From assembly GCA_045804265.1 (NCBI GenBank), contig JBJMNK010000021.1, positions 17,645-81,644 on the forward strand: a stretch of 64,000 nucleotides of DNA, given 5' to 3'. This document shows, piece after piece, positions 23,900 to 32,016 of this stretch. The notes under the pieces were generated by a model, which was not told the origin of the DNA, searched no databases, and was given only the letters and a program-made list of their open reading frames with translations. The position numbers and the translations under genes are program-made. This stretch comes from JABFXC01 sp045804265 (lineage in GTDB: Bacteria > Gemmatimonadota > Gemmatimonadetes > Gemmatimonadales > Gemmatimonadaceae). Numbering within the stretch: position 1 is the first letter of the stretch; every line of letters starts with the position of its first letter.

Positions 23900-24383
23900 C
23901 GACCAGAAACGCATCGACGAGAAATGGGGACAGTATCCGTCCACCATCCTCGAGTTCGCGGCGCCTGACCGGCGCCGCATCGACCTCCGGCGGCCGTTAG
24001 GCGCCGCCGAACGTGCTGCACTCGCCGCGCTGGGTCTCGATCGCCCGTTCGCCGTGCTGACCGCCGAGAATCCATTCGGCGAGAATGCCGAAGACAAGCC
24101 CACCGCAAAGCAGGAAGCCGAAACGGAGCGGAAGAACGCCGCGCGGCGTGCCGAGCTCGAGGCCGAGCTCCGAAAGTCCGGAGTCGAGTTCCAGCCTTGC
24201 GACGGAGTCGCCGCCGACGGCGACTACCGAGAGCACGGCGTCGCGGTTGTGCTCCCCCGAGACCAGGCAGTGATGCTCGCTCGGCGCTTCGGCCAGCTCG
24301 CGATTTTCTGGTTCGATGGTCGCGCCTTCATGCTCATCGGCGCAGCCGCGAGAAAGGCCCCCGAGAAGCTCCCGAAGCGCTGA
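23892..24383 (+). CDS. DUF3293-like protein
   Basis: 163 aa from ATG 23892, which overlaps the antiporter stop and so gives coupling. A conserved core begins FAVLTAENPFGEN (about residue 52), then a charged Lys/Glu helix, then VEFQPCDGVAADGDYREHGVAVVLPRDQAVMLARRFGQLAIFWFDG. This fits the small DUF3293 family, whose function is not known. It has no signal or membrane segment. A CGTTAGGC octamer is read as Pro-Leu-Gly early in the gene. Confidence 0.8.
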   Translation: MPDDQKRIDEKWGQYPSTILEFAAPDRRRIDLRRPLGAAERAALAALGLDRPFAVLTAENPFGENAEDKPTAKQEAETERKNAARRAELEAELRKSGVEFQPCDGVAADGDYREHGVAVVLPRDQAVMLARRFGQLAIFWFDGRAFMLIGAAARKAPEKLPKR

Positions 24384-24449
24384 CTCCGGAGCGACTCGGC
24401 GGAGACGCGCAAGACTCCCCTCTCCGCGCCGGCGTCCGCATATTCCGGC

Positions 24450-25517
24450 GTGCCCATCGTACCGCTCTACGGTCATCCCCAGCTTCGAGAGCGCCTCCTC
24501 GGCGCTCTCCAGAGCGGACGGCTGCCCGCCAGCCTGCTTCTGCATGGACCGGCTGGCGTTGGCAAGCAGCGTCTCGCGCTCTGGCTCGCGAGCGCGATCC
24601 TCTGCGAATCCGCAGACCGTCCCTGCGGCGCGTGTCAGTCATGCCGCTACTGCGCCGAGCTCGCGCATCCCGACCTCCACTGGATCTTCCCCCGGCCACG
24701 CCTCAAGGACGCCGATGCGTCCCATGAGGACGTCCGCCAGGATTACGCCGAAGCGATCGCTGAACGCGTCGCGGCGAACGGGCTCTATGCTCGGCCATCC
24801 GGATCGGAAGGAATCTTCGTCGTCGCCGTGCGGTCGATCGTGCACCGTGCTGGAATCTCTCCGGCAATCGGGCGGCGCAAGGTCTTCGTCGTCGGCGACG
24901 GCGAGCGCATGGTGCCGCAGGAAGGATCGGAGATGGCGGCCAACGCGTTCCTCAAGCTCCTCGAGGAGCCGCCGACCGACACCACCATTATCGTGACATC
25001 GAGTGAGCCGGGCGCACTGCTTCCGACCATTCGGTCGCGCGTCGTCTCACTCCGCGTCGGCTCGCTCCCGGAAGCCGACATGCGTCGCTTTCTCGCCGAC
25101 CCATTTGTCGTGAAAGCGCTCGAGTCGGAGTCGCTGCCGCACGATGTCGATGCCCGACTCGCCGTCGCTGCTGGCGCGCCCGGCGCTCTTTTCGGCGGCA
25201 CGGAGCGCGACGCAGCGCGGAAGAACGCCCGGGCGATTCTCGATGCGGCTGAAGCCGGCGATCGCGTCGCGGCTCTTCGCATCGCCTTCGCGCAAGGCGC
25301 CTCTGGCGCGCGAGGCCGCTTCACCGAAACGCTCGACGCACTCGCGGTGATCATCCACGACCGAGTCCGCACTCGCGTCGCACGCGGCGACGAGCGCGCG
25401 GCGGAGCGCAGTGCGCGCGCAATCGACGCCGTCGAGCGCGCGCGCCTGCTGGCGAGTGGAAATGTCAGCCCGAACCTCGTGACCGCGGAGCTGTTCCGCA
25501 CTCTCGCCGAGCGCTGA
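24450..25517 (+). CDS. holB: DNA polymerase III delta-prime subunit
   Basis: 355 aa, GTG start. The clamp-loader AAA+ fold shows a P-loop GPAGVGKQRLA, a four-cysteine zinc cluster CGACQSCRYC, the conserved FVVGDGERMVPQEGSEMAANAFLKLLEEPP block and the sensor TIIVTSSEP. The C-terminal collar is divergent. Delta-prime (or a DnaX-like paralogue) loads the sliding clamp with delta and tau. It overlaps moaC by one base (TGATG). Confidence 0.88.
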   Translation: MPIVPLYGHPQLRERLLGALQSGRLPASLLLHGPAGVGKQRLALWLASAILCESADRPCGACQSCRYCAELAHPDLHWIFPRPRLKDADASHEDVRQDYAEAIAERVAANGLYARPSGSEGIFVVAVRSIVHRAGISPAIGRRKVFVVGDGERMVPQEGSEMAANAFLKLLEEPPTDTTIIVTSSEPGALLPTIRSRVVSLRVGSLPEADMRRFLADPFVVKALESESLPHDVDARLAVAAGAPGALFGGTERDAARKNARAILDAAEAGDRVAALRIAFAQGASGARGRFTETLDALAVIIHDRVRTRVARGDERAAERSARAIDAVERARLLASGNVSPNLVTAELFRTLAER

Positions 25518-26005
25518 TGCCTGACGACGATCGCACGCTCAGCCACGTTGGCAACGACGGCCAGGCCCGCATGGTGGACGTCACAGCGAAGCCTGAAACG
25601 GAGCGCGTCGCGCGCGCCGGCGGCACCATCCGCATGGCGCCGGCAACGCTGGCCGCGATCCAGGCGAACACCCTGAAGAAGGGCGACGTTATCGGTGTCG
25701 CCCGAGTGGCCGGAATCATGGCCGCCAAACGGACCGCCGAGCTCATTCCGCTTTGCCATTCCATCCCGCTCACCGATGTACAGGTCGATCTGGTCGCTGA
25801 TGAGTCGCTCCCCGGGCTGCGCGCCGAGGCCACAGTGCGCACTTTTTCGCGCACCGGGGTAGAAATGGAAGCGATCTCAGCTGTATGTGTGACGCTCATC
25901 ACCGTCTTTGACATGGCCAAGGCACTAGATAAGGGAATGCTCATCTCCGACGTGTGCGTGCTCGAAAAGCATGGCGGTCGGTCGGGGAGCTGGCGGCGGG
26001 CTTGA
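25517..26005 (+). CDS. moaC: Cyclic pyranopterin monophosphate synthase
   Basis: 162 aa. The family hallmarks MVDVTAKPETERVARAGG, GVARVAGIMAAKRTAELIPLCHSIPL and VRTFSRTGVEMEAISAVCVTLITVFDMAKA are intact, including the catalytic Lys and His-Ser. It makes cPMP in molybdenum cofactor synthesis. No other moa gene is in the window. Translationally coupled to holB. A weak 6-bp hairpin (ACACTC-CTGC-GAGTGT) follows about 40 bp after the stop. Confidence 0.95.
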   Translation: MPDDDRTLSHVGNDGQARMVDVTAKPETERVARAGGTIRMAPATLAAIQANTLKKGDVIGVARVAGIMAAKRTAELIPLCHSIPLTDVQVDLVADESLPGLRAEATVRTFSRTGVEMEAISAVCVTLITVFDMAKALDKGMLISDVCVLEKHGGRSGSWRRA

Positions 26006-26091
26006 GCTGGCACAGCCGTTGCCCTTGATACGCCTGAGAGACTGATCACACTCCTGCGAGTGTATCGTAAGTCACTATAAATCAATACTTT

Positions 26092-26781
26092 ATGAAACAG
26101 ACCCGTCGAACCTACGTGCACCGTGGTGACGCTGCCAGACGCCGCGCGCGCATCAAGAACGCGATCGTGGGCGGCGCTTGCCTGGTCGCCATCGCGCTGG
26201 TCGTTCGCAGCCATCGCGGTGTGGATGAGGCCCGCGCATCGACTTTCAGCTTCGCGCTGACGGGCGACGCCCGCCGACTGGATGACGAGTTGGGGGAAGC
26301 GAAGGGTGAGCTCGAGCTGACCCGCAATCAGCTCGATCGGGCGAACAAGATCATCGCATACTCGAGCAAGTATCGGATCGCCGCCGATCTCGCGAGCTCC
26401 ATCTATGATGTCGCGATGGCCGAGGGGATCGAGCCCGATCTCGGCTTCCGCCTGGTGCGGCTGGAGAGCGAGTTCAATGAGCGCGCCGTCAGCCCCGTTG
26501 GCGCGGTCGGGCTGACTCAGGTCATGCCGTCGACGGCCGAGTATTTCGTGAAGGGCGCGACCCGGGAGAAGCTCTACGATCGCGATACGAACCTCCGCGT
26601 CGGGTTCCGCTATCTGCGGACGCTCATTCGCGAGTACAAGGGCAACCTCAAGATCGCCCTCCTCGTCTACAACCGGGGCCCGGCGGCGGTCGATGCGGCG
26701 CTCGGTATGGGGTTGGACCCGGCGAACGGGTACGACCGGATCGTCATGAAGGGGTACCACGGTCGCGGCACTGTGGACTGA
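26092..26781 (+). CDS. Membrane-anchored SLT-type lytic transglycosylase
   Basis: 229 aa. A basic N-terminus and one helix (about residues 24-42) anchor it; a coiled-coil-like segment (DDELGEAKGELELTRNQLD) links to a family-1 transglycosylase domain. The catalytic Glu lies in RLVRLESEFNERAVSP, followed by GAVGLTQVMPSTA and LLVYNRGPAAVDAALG, the usual AYNxG region in variant form. It would cleave peptidoglycan in the periplasm. The AT-rich stretch just upstream (26071-26091) is likely part of its promoter. Confidence 0.9.
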   Translation: MKQTRRTYVHRGDAARRRARIKNAIVGGACLVAIALVVRSHRGVDEARASTFSFALTGDARRLDDELGEAKGELELTRNQLDRANKIIAYSSKYRIAADLASSIYDVAMAEGIEPDLGFRLVRLESEFNERAVSPVGAVGLTQVMPSTAEYFVKGATREKLYDRDTNLRVGFRYLRTLIREYKGNLKIALLVYNRGPAAVDAALGMGLDPANGYDRIVMKGYHGRGTVD

Positions 26782-26798
26782 GCTCGGTGGGTGGAGTG

Positions 26799-26840
26799 CA
26801 GGAAAGGGGCGGCGAGAATGTTCTCGCCGCCCCTTTCCTG
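26799..26840. terminator. Bidirectional terminator between convergent transglycosylases
   Basis: A perfect 20-bp inverted repeat (26799-26818 and 26821-26840). It lies 18 bp after the plus-strand gene and 16 bp after the minus-strand gene, so it can end both transcripts. A/T tracts at the ends are short. Confidence 0.85.
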
Positions 26841-26856
26841 TCGAATCGAACGTGCG

Positions 26857-28410
26857 TCAGCGCGAAGCGTTGCGCTTGCTGCCCTTCTTTGCTGGCCGCG
26901 TGTGCGCCTTCGAGCTTCGGCCCGAGCCGCCCTTCACGACCAGGCGCTGGCCGGGGATGATGATGCTCTTGCGCAGGCCGTTGAGTCGCATGACGGTCTG
27001 CGTCGTCGTCTTGTAGCGCTTCGCGATCCCGCCTAACGTCTCGCCGCTCTTCACCGTGTGGTAGACGGCGGCCTTCGATGAACCGTAAATCTCGATCGAC
27101 GGGTCAGGCACCTCGCGCGCCGCCGCGACCACGGCTTCGCTGGGGATCAGGACGACCTGTCCCGCCACGACCCGCCCGCTCTTCTTCGCCACCTCGAGCC
27201 TTGGGTTGTACCAGCCCAGCTGCGTCGAGCTGATGTGTGCTTTTCTCGCCAGCGTGACGCGCGTATCGCCTTTCTTCGAGATCACCCTCGTGTATGCGGT
27301 GCGCTCCGCGGCGGGCAATGCCGCGAACGACGAGTCGAAGGTCGCTGCCGCACCCACCGGGACACGCACCGTGAACGAGGTCTTCGGCGGCGTCACGCCG
27401 CGGAGCACCTGAGGATTGAGCTCGACGATGTGCGAGACCGGCACCCCTGCCGCGTGCGCGACCGCTGCCATCGGGGTCGACGCCGGGACGACCACGGTGT
27501 CATAGACGAACGGCGGCAGCGTCCGGAGCGTCATGCCATAACGCTGCGGTTCCTTCGCGATCAGCGCAGCGGCGATGAGTTGCGGCACATAGTTGCGCGT
27601 CTCCGCGCGAAGGTAGTCCTTCTCGGCGAGAGCGAAGAAGCGATCCTCGCCCGTGGTGCCCTGCAGGTCGTCGGCATAGCGCTCCAGTCCGCGGGCCACA
27701 CGACCGGGTCCGCCGTTGTACGCGGCGGCGGCGAGGTAGAGCGATCCGAACTGGTCGTTCAGGTAACGCAGGAAGCGGATCGCGGCGTCCGTCGAGCGAA
27801 CCGGGTCGCGCCGCTCGTCCACCCACCAGTCGACGCGCAGCCCCGACCCCTGAGCGGTGCCGGTCATCAGCTGCCACATCCCCACCGCGGCCGCCTTGGA
27901 GTAGGCGTCGGGGTTGTATCCGCTCTCGATCAGCGCGAGATATACGAGATCTTCCGGAAGGCCGGCGGCGTGCAGCTTGGCGCGCATCATCGGCTCGTAG
28001 CGGCTACCCTGCTCGAGGCGGTTCTCGATCCGCTCGCGGGCCGTCCCGCTGAACATCCGCACATAGTAGGCGACGCGCTCCTGCGTCTCGTAGGGCCGGA
28101 CATCGAGACCGGGTGCGTCCTCGGCGAGTGAATCGGCGGCGACCGGAACGGGAGCGGCGCTGTCGCCGAACACCTGCAGCGCGGTCTTCTTCACCTCGGC
28201 GCTCGACACATTGGTCGTGTCGGCTTTGACGTTAGGCGCTGCCGCCGGCGCGCGGTCGCTGTCACGAGGCGCCGCAGGCTGCGGACTGATCGTATCGACG
28301 CGAGCGGGGACGGTGCTCTGAGGCGCGGGCGCCATCGCCGGCGCGGGATGCTGGCAAGCGGCTGCAGCGACCGATGCCGCCAATGCCGCGCATATGCTGA
28401 AGCGCGTCAC
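26857..28410 (-). CDS. mltD: LysM-containing lytic transglycosylase, MltD type
   Basis: 517 aa from GTG 28410, which has AGGGAG upstream and begins a lipoprotein signal (ASVAAAAC); the frame open to 28461 has no signal. A Pro/Ala-rich linker leads to the SLT domain with catalytic Glu in LALIESGYNPDAYSKAAAVGMWQLM (in two parts) and AYNGGPGRV. Two LysM repeats follow near residues 390-440 and 455-505, ending in a basic Arg/Lys/Ser tail. It would bind and cleave peptidoglycan at the outer membrane. It is convergent with another transglycosylase. Confidence 0.92.
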   Translation of the reverse strand: MTRFSICAALAASVAAAACQHPAPAMAPAPQSTVPARVDTISPQPAAPRDSDRAPAAAPNVKADTTNVSSAEVKKTALQVFGDSAAPVPVAADSLAEDAPGLDVRPYETQERVAYYVRMFSGTARERIENRLEQGSRYEPMMRAKLHAAGLPEDLVYLALIESGYNPDAYSKAAAVGMWQLMTGTAQGSGLRVDWWVDERRDPVRSTDAAIRFLRYLNDQFGSLYLAAAAYNGGPGRVARGLERYADDLQGTTGEDRFFALAEKDYLRAETRNYVPQLIAAALIAKEPQRYGMTLRTLPPFVYDTVVVPASTPMAAVAHAAGVPVSHIVELNPQVLRGVTPPKTSFTVRVPVGAAATFDSSFAALPAAERTAYTRVISKKGDTRVTLARKAHISSTQLGWYNPRLEVAKKSGRVVAGQVVLIPSEAVVAAAREVPDPSIEIYGSSKAAVYHTVKSGETLGGIAKRYKTTTQTVMRLNGLRKSIIIPGQRLVVKGGSGRSSKAHTRPAKKGSKRNASR

Positions 28411-28485
28411 GTACACTCCCTTCGTGGATGATTGCAATGTATCGGCGGGAACGCGCGTCACGGCCGCGTCCGCGTCATCACGACG

Positions 28486-28950
28486 TCAGCGCGTCGCGAT
28501 GAAATTGCCGAGCACGCGGTTGGTCGCGTTGAGCACGGCGACCACAGTACCGCGAACCGCGTCGTGCTCAGCCAGGTAGCAGCCGAGCAGGCGCGGTGGA
28601 CCGTCGCCCTTCTTCACGTTCACCGAAACGATCACGACATTCGCATCGAACGCCCGCAGGAGCTTCACGCCGACGAGCTCGAACTGGAGCGCGTTCCCCG
28701 AGAACGTCTCGAGGGCGCGCAGGGCGGCATCGGCCGAGATTCGAAGGTCGCCCATCGGGCTCGATTGGCCGCTCGCTTTTCCGACGACTCGAACACCGTC
28801 CACCCACTCGAGTTCCACGTCGCACGAGCACTGTCCCGAAGGTGTCCGCGTGAAGCGGAAGTCGGAGAAGCGGAGTCGTTCACGCTTCAGCTGCGCCGGC
28901 GTGATCGTCGGCGCGAGCGAGTCACGAGCGTCGGGAACGGTTTGGGACAT
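28486..28950 (-). CDS. Hypothetical protein, alpha/beta regulatory-like fold
   Basis: 154 aa, no family firmly recognised. The second half (about 65-150) reads as two beta-beta-alpha units: FELVGVKLLRAFDANVVIVSV..LLGCYLAEHDAVRGTVVAVLNATNRVLG. The order and the closing Asn-rich helix recall the allosteric dimer domain of 2-isopropylmalate synthase, but I would not name it on that basis. No signal peptide, so cytoplasmic. It precedes mltD on the same strand and is divergent from the hydrolase at 29101. Confidence 0.65.
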   Translation of the reverse strand: MSQTVPDARDSLAPTITPAQLKRERLRFSDFRFTRTPSGQCSCDVELEWVDGVRVVGKASGQSSPMGDLRISADAALRALETFSGNALQFELVGVKLLRAFDANVVIVSVNVKKGDGPPRLLGCYLAEHDAVRGTVVAVLNATNRVLGNFIATR

Positions 28951-29100
28951 GACAGCGAGTGGCGAAGGGCGGGTCCTCGGCGAGCGCTGCGTTGCGCCCT
29001 GTCTCCGTAGAACGACTCAATTCGGCGAAGGCAACGGCGCGCTGCAGCTGCCTGACGCTCCCTTGATTGCGTCCCCCGACCACCGGTCTATATTCGGGCC

Positions 29101-29994
29101 ATGATCACACTATTCCTGGTGGCCGCCGCACTCTCGGGCGACAGCGTTCGCACCCGCTCGCTCGCCCCCGAAGACTCGCTCCGCGCGCGCATCGAAGCGC
29201 GCATCGCGAGCGTTCCCGGCGCGCGGGCGGCTGTCGTGCTGCACGATCTCCGCGACCGCTTCGCCGTCGGCATCGCCGAAGACTCGAGCTTCCACGCGGC
29301 GAGCACGATGAAAGTGCCGGTGATGATCGAGCTGTTCCGCCAGGTCGATGCCGGGCATCTCTCGCTCGATCAGTCGTTGCTCGTCGTCAACAGCTTCGGG
29401 TCGATCGTCGACGGCTCCAACTATACGCTCGACGCCGGCGACGACTCGGACAGCTCGCTCTATGCGATGATCGGCAAGCGCGTCACCGTTCGCGAGCTCA
29501 TCGAGCGGATGATCACGCGCTCGAGCAACCTGGCGACGAACACGCTGATCGCCGTCGCGGGCGCGGAAAACGCGAATGCGACCGCGCATGCACTCGGCGC
29601 GACGCACATGCACGTCCTGCGCGGTGTCGAGGATGGCAAGGCCTTCGCGCGCGGGATGAACAACACGACGACGGCGAGCGATCTCACCGCGCTCCTGCTC
29701 GCGATCGAACGCGGGACCGCGGCGTCGCCGGCGAGCTGCGCGGAGATGAAGGCGATCCTGCTGCGCGAGATCTACAGCGGTGACATCGCCGCCGGACTGC
29801 CTGCGGGAACACCGGTCGCGCAGAAGACAGGATGGATCACCGGCGTGCTGCACGATGCCGCGATCGTCTATCCGCCCGGACGGACACCGTACGTGCTGGT
29901 CGTGCTGACCGCGAACATCGCCGACGAGAAGGTCGCCAAGTCGCTCACGACCGACATCTCGCGGATGGCCTGGGAGTTCACCGCCGCCCGCTGA
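29101..29994 (+). CDS. Class A beta-lactamase-like serine hydrolase
   Basis: 297 aa with a short hydrophobic N-terminus (MITLFLVAAALS) serving as a probable signal. Penicillin-recognising motifs are present: nucleophile STMK (about residue 68), SSN in ITRSSNLATN (the usual SDN is SSN), and KTG in VAQKTGWITG. The acidic residue expected from the omega loop is possibly in RGVEDGKAF, less certain. It may be a true beta-lactamase or a broader beta-lactamase-like hydrolase. It stands alone; the gap upstream is shared with the divergent gene. Confidence 0.88.
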   Translation: MITLFLVAAALSGDSVRTRSLAPEDSLRARIEARIASVPGARAAVVLHDLRDRFAVGIAEDSSFHAASTMKVPVMIELFRQVDAGHLSLDQSLLVVNSFGSIVDGSNYTLDAGDDSDSSLYAMIGKRVTVRELIERMITRSSNLATNTLIAVAGAENANATAHALGATHMHVLRGVEDGKAFARGMNNTTTASDLTALLLAIERGTAASPASCAEMKAILLREIYSGDIAAGLPAGTPVAQKTGWITGVLHDAAIVYPPGRTPYVLVVLTANIADEKVAKSLTTDISRMAWEFTAAR

Positions 29995-30010
29995 CGAGCG
30001 CGGCAGAGCG

Positions 30011-31795
30011 TTAGGCGGATCGCCGTTCGCTGGCGCGCTGCGGCGACGTTGCGTCCATCGGCAGCTCGAGCGTGAAGGTGCTCCCGCGCCCCGGTGCGCT
30101 CTGCACCCTGAGCTCACCGCCGATCATCTGGGCCAGCCGCCGTGAGACAGTGAGGCCAAGCCCAGTCCCCGCGATCCGGCGCGTCGCCCGCGCGTCCGCT
30201 TGCCAGAACGGCTCGAAGATATGATGCAGGTGCTCCTCGGCGATCCCGATCCCGGTGTCGCGAACGTCGCAGAGCAGCTGTCGTCCTTCGCGCCGCGCGC
30301 CGATCTCGATCTTCCCCTGCAACGTGAACTTGGTTGCATTCGACAACAGGTTCACGAGGATCTGCCTGACTTTCTGCGGGTCCGACAGCAGGTGTGCGTC
30401 CTTCAACCCCGGGTCGAGCACGACCTCGAGCGAGAGACCGCGATCCGTGACCAGCGGCTCGACGATCGCCGCAGCCTCCTCGAGCGCGGTCTTCACGCAG
30501 AGTGACTCGAACCGCGGCTGCTCGCTCCCTGCCTCGACACGAGAGTACGTCAGAATCTCGTCGATCAATGCCAGCAGGTGCGTCGCGCTCGCTTTGATGC
30601 GACCGAGCTGGTGTCGCTGCGGATCGGTCACGGGACCGGTGATGCCGTCGGCGAGCAGCTCCTCGTAGCCGATGATCGCGGTGAGCGGCGTGCGCAGTTC
30701 GTGCGACATCGCGGCGAGGAAGCTCGACTTCGCCTCGCTCGCGGCGACGGCCGCGCGATAGAGCTGCGCGTTTTCGATCGCCGTGGCGGTGCGCCGCGCG
30801 AGCTCCTCACCAATCAGCTGCTCCGCGGCATCGTAGCCGGGGCGGGTCGTCGTGCGGAGAAAGCTGATTGCGCCGAGCGTTCGCCCGCGCGCGACGAGCG
30901 GCGCGGCGATCACGGCGGAGAGCCCGATGTCATGGAGGAGGATGCGATGCTCGTCGGTCCGCGCCATCGCGTCGCGATCGGAAGCGCTCACCGTCTCGAG
31001 CCGGATCGTCTGCTGCTCGCGGAGCGCCCGCGCGATCGGGTGCTCATCGGTCCACGTCGACTGGTCTGTCGCGACGCTTCGCACGCGCTCGAAGAGGTGC
31101 GTCCGCCGCGGCTCCCGTTCGACCGCGGCCGCCCGGGCGAGCGTTCCCGTTTCGTCCTCGAGATCGATCACCACGACGTCGGCGAAGCGCTGGCAGGCGA
31201 GCTTTCCAATCCCCGCGAGCATCACCTCGAGGTCGAGAGAGGATGCGAGCAGGCTGCTCGCCTCGGCGAGCAGCCGCGCGTAGTCCTCTGCACGGCGTCG
31301 ATCGGTGATGTCGACCGCGGTGCCGATCAGCCGGATCGCATGCTTCGCGTTCCCGCTCCCCGCGAACAGTGCTCGTCCCTTGCAGACGATCCACGCCATT
31401 CTGCCATCGGCGCGCTCGATCCGGAATTCCGCTTCGTAGCTTCCGTCGCCCAGGGGATCGAACGCGGCGGCGACTCGCTGGTCGACGTGCGCGCGGTCAT
31501 CGGCGTGCACGTGGGCGAGGAACATCTCCAGCGTCGGCGTTACATCGGAGGTGAAGCCGAACAACGATTTGCATCGGTCCGACCACGCGAGCTCGCCGGT
31601 GATCGGGCTGAAATCCCAGGTGCCGATGCTCCCCGCATCCACGGCGAGCCGTAGCCGCTCGTCGGCATCGCGCCAGGCCGGGACGTCATCGCCGGCAAGT
31701 GGAGAGGTCTCTCGCTCCGCGGTGGCCGGTCGCGAATGCTGTGGTGATGCCACCTTCGGCGCGTCGTCGCGCAGGTGTTGTTCGACAGTCGTCAC
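30011..31795 (-). CDS. PAS-GAF sensor histidine kinase
   Basis: 594 aa from GTG 31795; a TTG at 31876 is also open but lies 4 bp from tRNA-Lys, so it is less likely. Domain order: PAS/PAC (about residues 45-165), GAF (185-340), HisKA with phospho-acceptor in SHELRTPLTAIIGYEELL, then HATPase with N box KVRQILVNLLSNATKF, G1 DTGIGIAEEHLHHIFEPF and G2 GTGLGLTVSRRLA. There are no membrane helices, so it senses cytoplasmic cues. No response regulator is adjacent. Its TAA stop is part of a CGTTAGGC octamer. Confidence 0.9.
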   Translation of the reverse strand: MTTVEQHLRDDAPKVASPQHSRPATAERETSPLAGDDVPAWRDADERLRLAVDAGSIGTWDFSPITGELAWSDRCKSLFGFTSDVTPTLEMFLAHVHADDRAHVDQRVAAAFDPLGDGSYEAEFRIERADGRMAWIVCKGRALFAGSGNAKHAIRLIGTAVDITDRRRAEDYARLLAEASSLLASSLDLEVMLAGIGKLACQRFADVVVIDLEDETGTLARAAAVEREPRRTHLFERVRSVATDQSTWTDEHPIARALREQQTIRLETVSASDRDAMARTDEHRILLHDIGLSAVIAAPLVARGRTLGAISFLRTTTRPGYDAAEQLIGEELARRTATAIENAQLYRAAVAASEAKSSFLAAMSHELRTPLTAIIGYEELLADGITGPVTDPQRHQLGRIKASATHLLALIDEILTYSRVEAGSEQPRFESLCVKTALEEAAAIVEPLVTDRGLSLEVVLDPGLKDAHLLSDPQKVRQILVNLLSNATKFTLQGKIEIGARREGRQLLCDVRDTGIGIAEEHLHHIFEPFWQADARATRRIAGTGLGLTVSRRLAQMIGGELRVQSAPGRGSTFTLELPMDATSPQRASERRSA

Positions 31796-31879
31796 GAAAG
31801 CGTGTTCAACGAGAGCTGGTGAATCGGAGCAGGAAGGATGGCGCGAACCATCGCGCGGCGGAAGATCTGCCGGCAAGAG

Positions 31880-31952
31880 TGACCCGGGTGGGTTTCGAAC
31901 CCACGACCTAAGGATTAAAAGTCCTTTGCTCTACCAACTGAGCTACCGGGTC
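31880..31952 (-). tRNA. tRNA-Lys (TTT)
   Basis: A 73-nt cloverleaf on the minus strand: acceptor GACCCGG/CCGGGTC, D arm AGCTCAGTTGGTAGAGC, anticodon loop CTTTTAA giving TTT, T arm GGGTTCGAAACCC, discriminator A. CCA is not encoded. A -10-like TAGATT lies just upstream (about 31965), with no clear -35. Confidence 0.97.
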
Positions 31953-32016
31953 GGACGAGGGAATCTACACCCGACCGTGCCCCTCCGCTCCCCCGCGCAC
32001 GAGGTTGTGGCCCCGG

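Noticed and set aside
30011..31876. Histidine kinase starting at TTG 31876
   Set aside because: This start is 4 bp from the tRNA-Lys gene, leaving no room for a ribosome site; GTG 31795 is more plausible.
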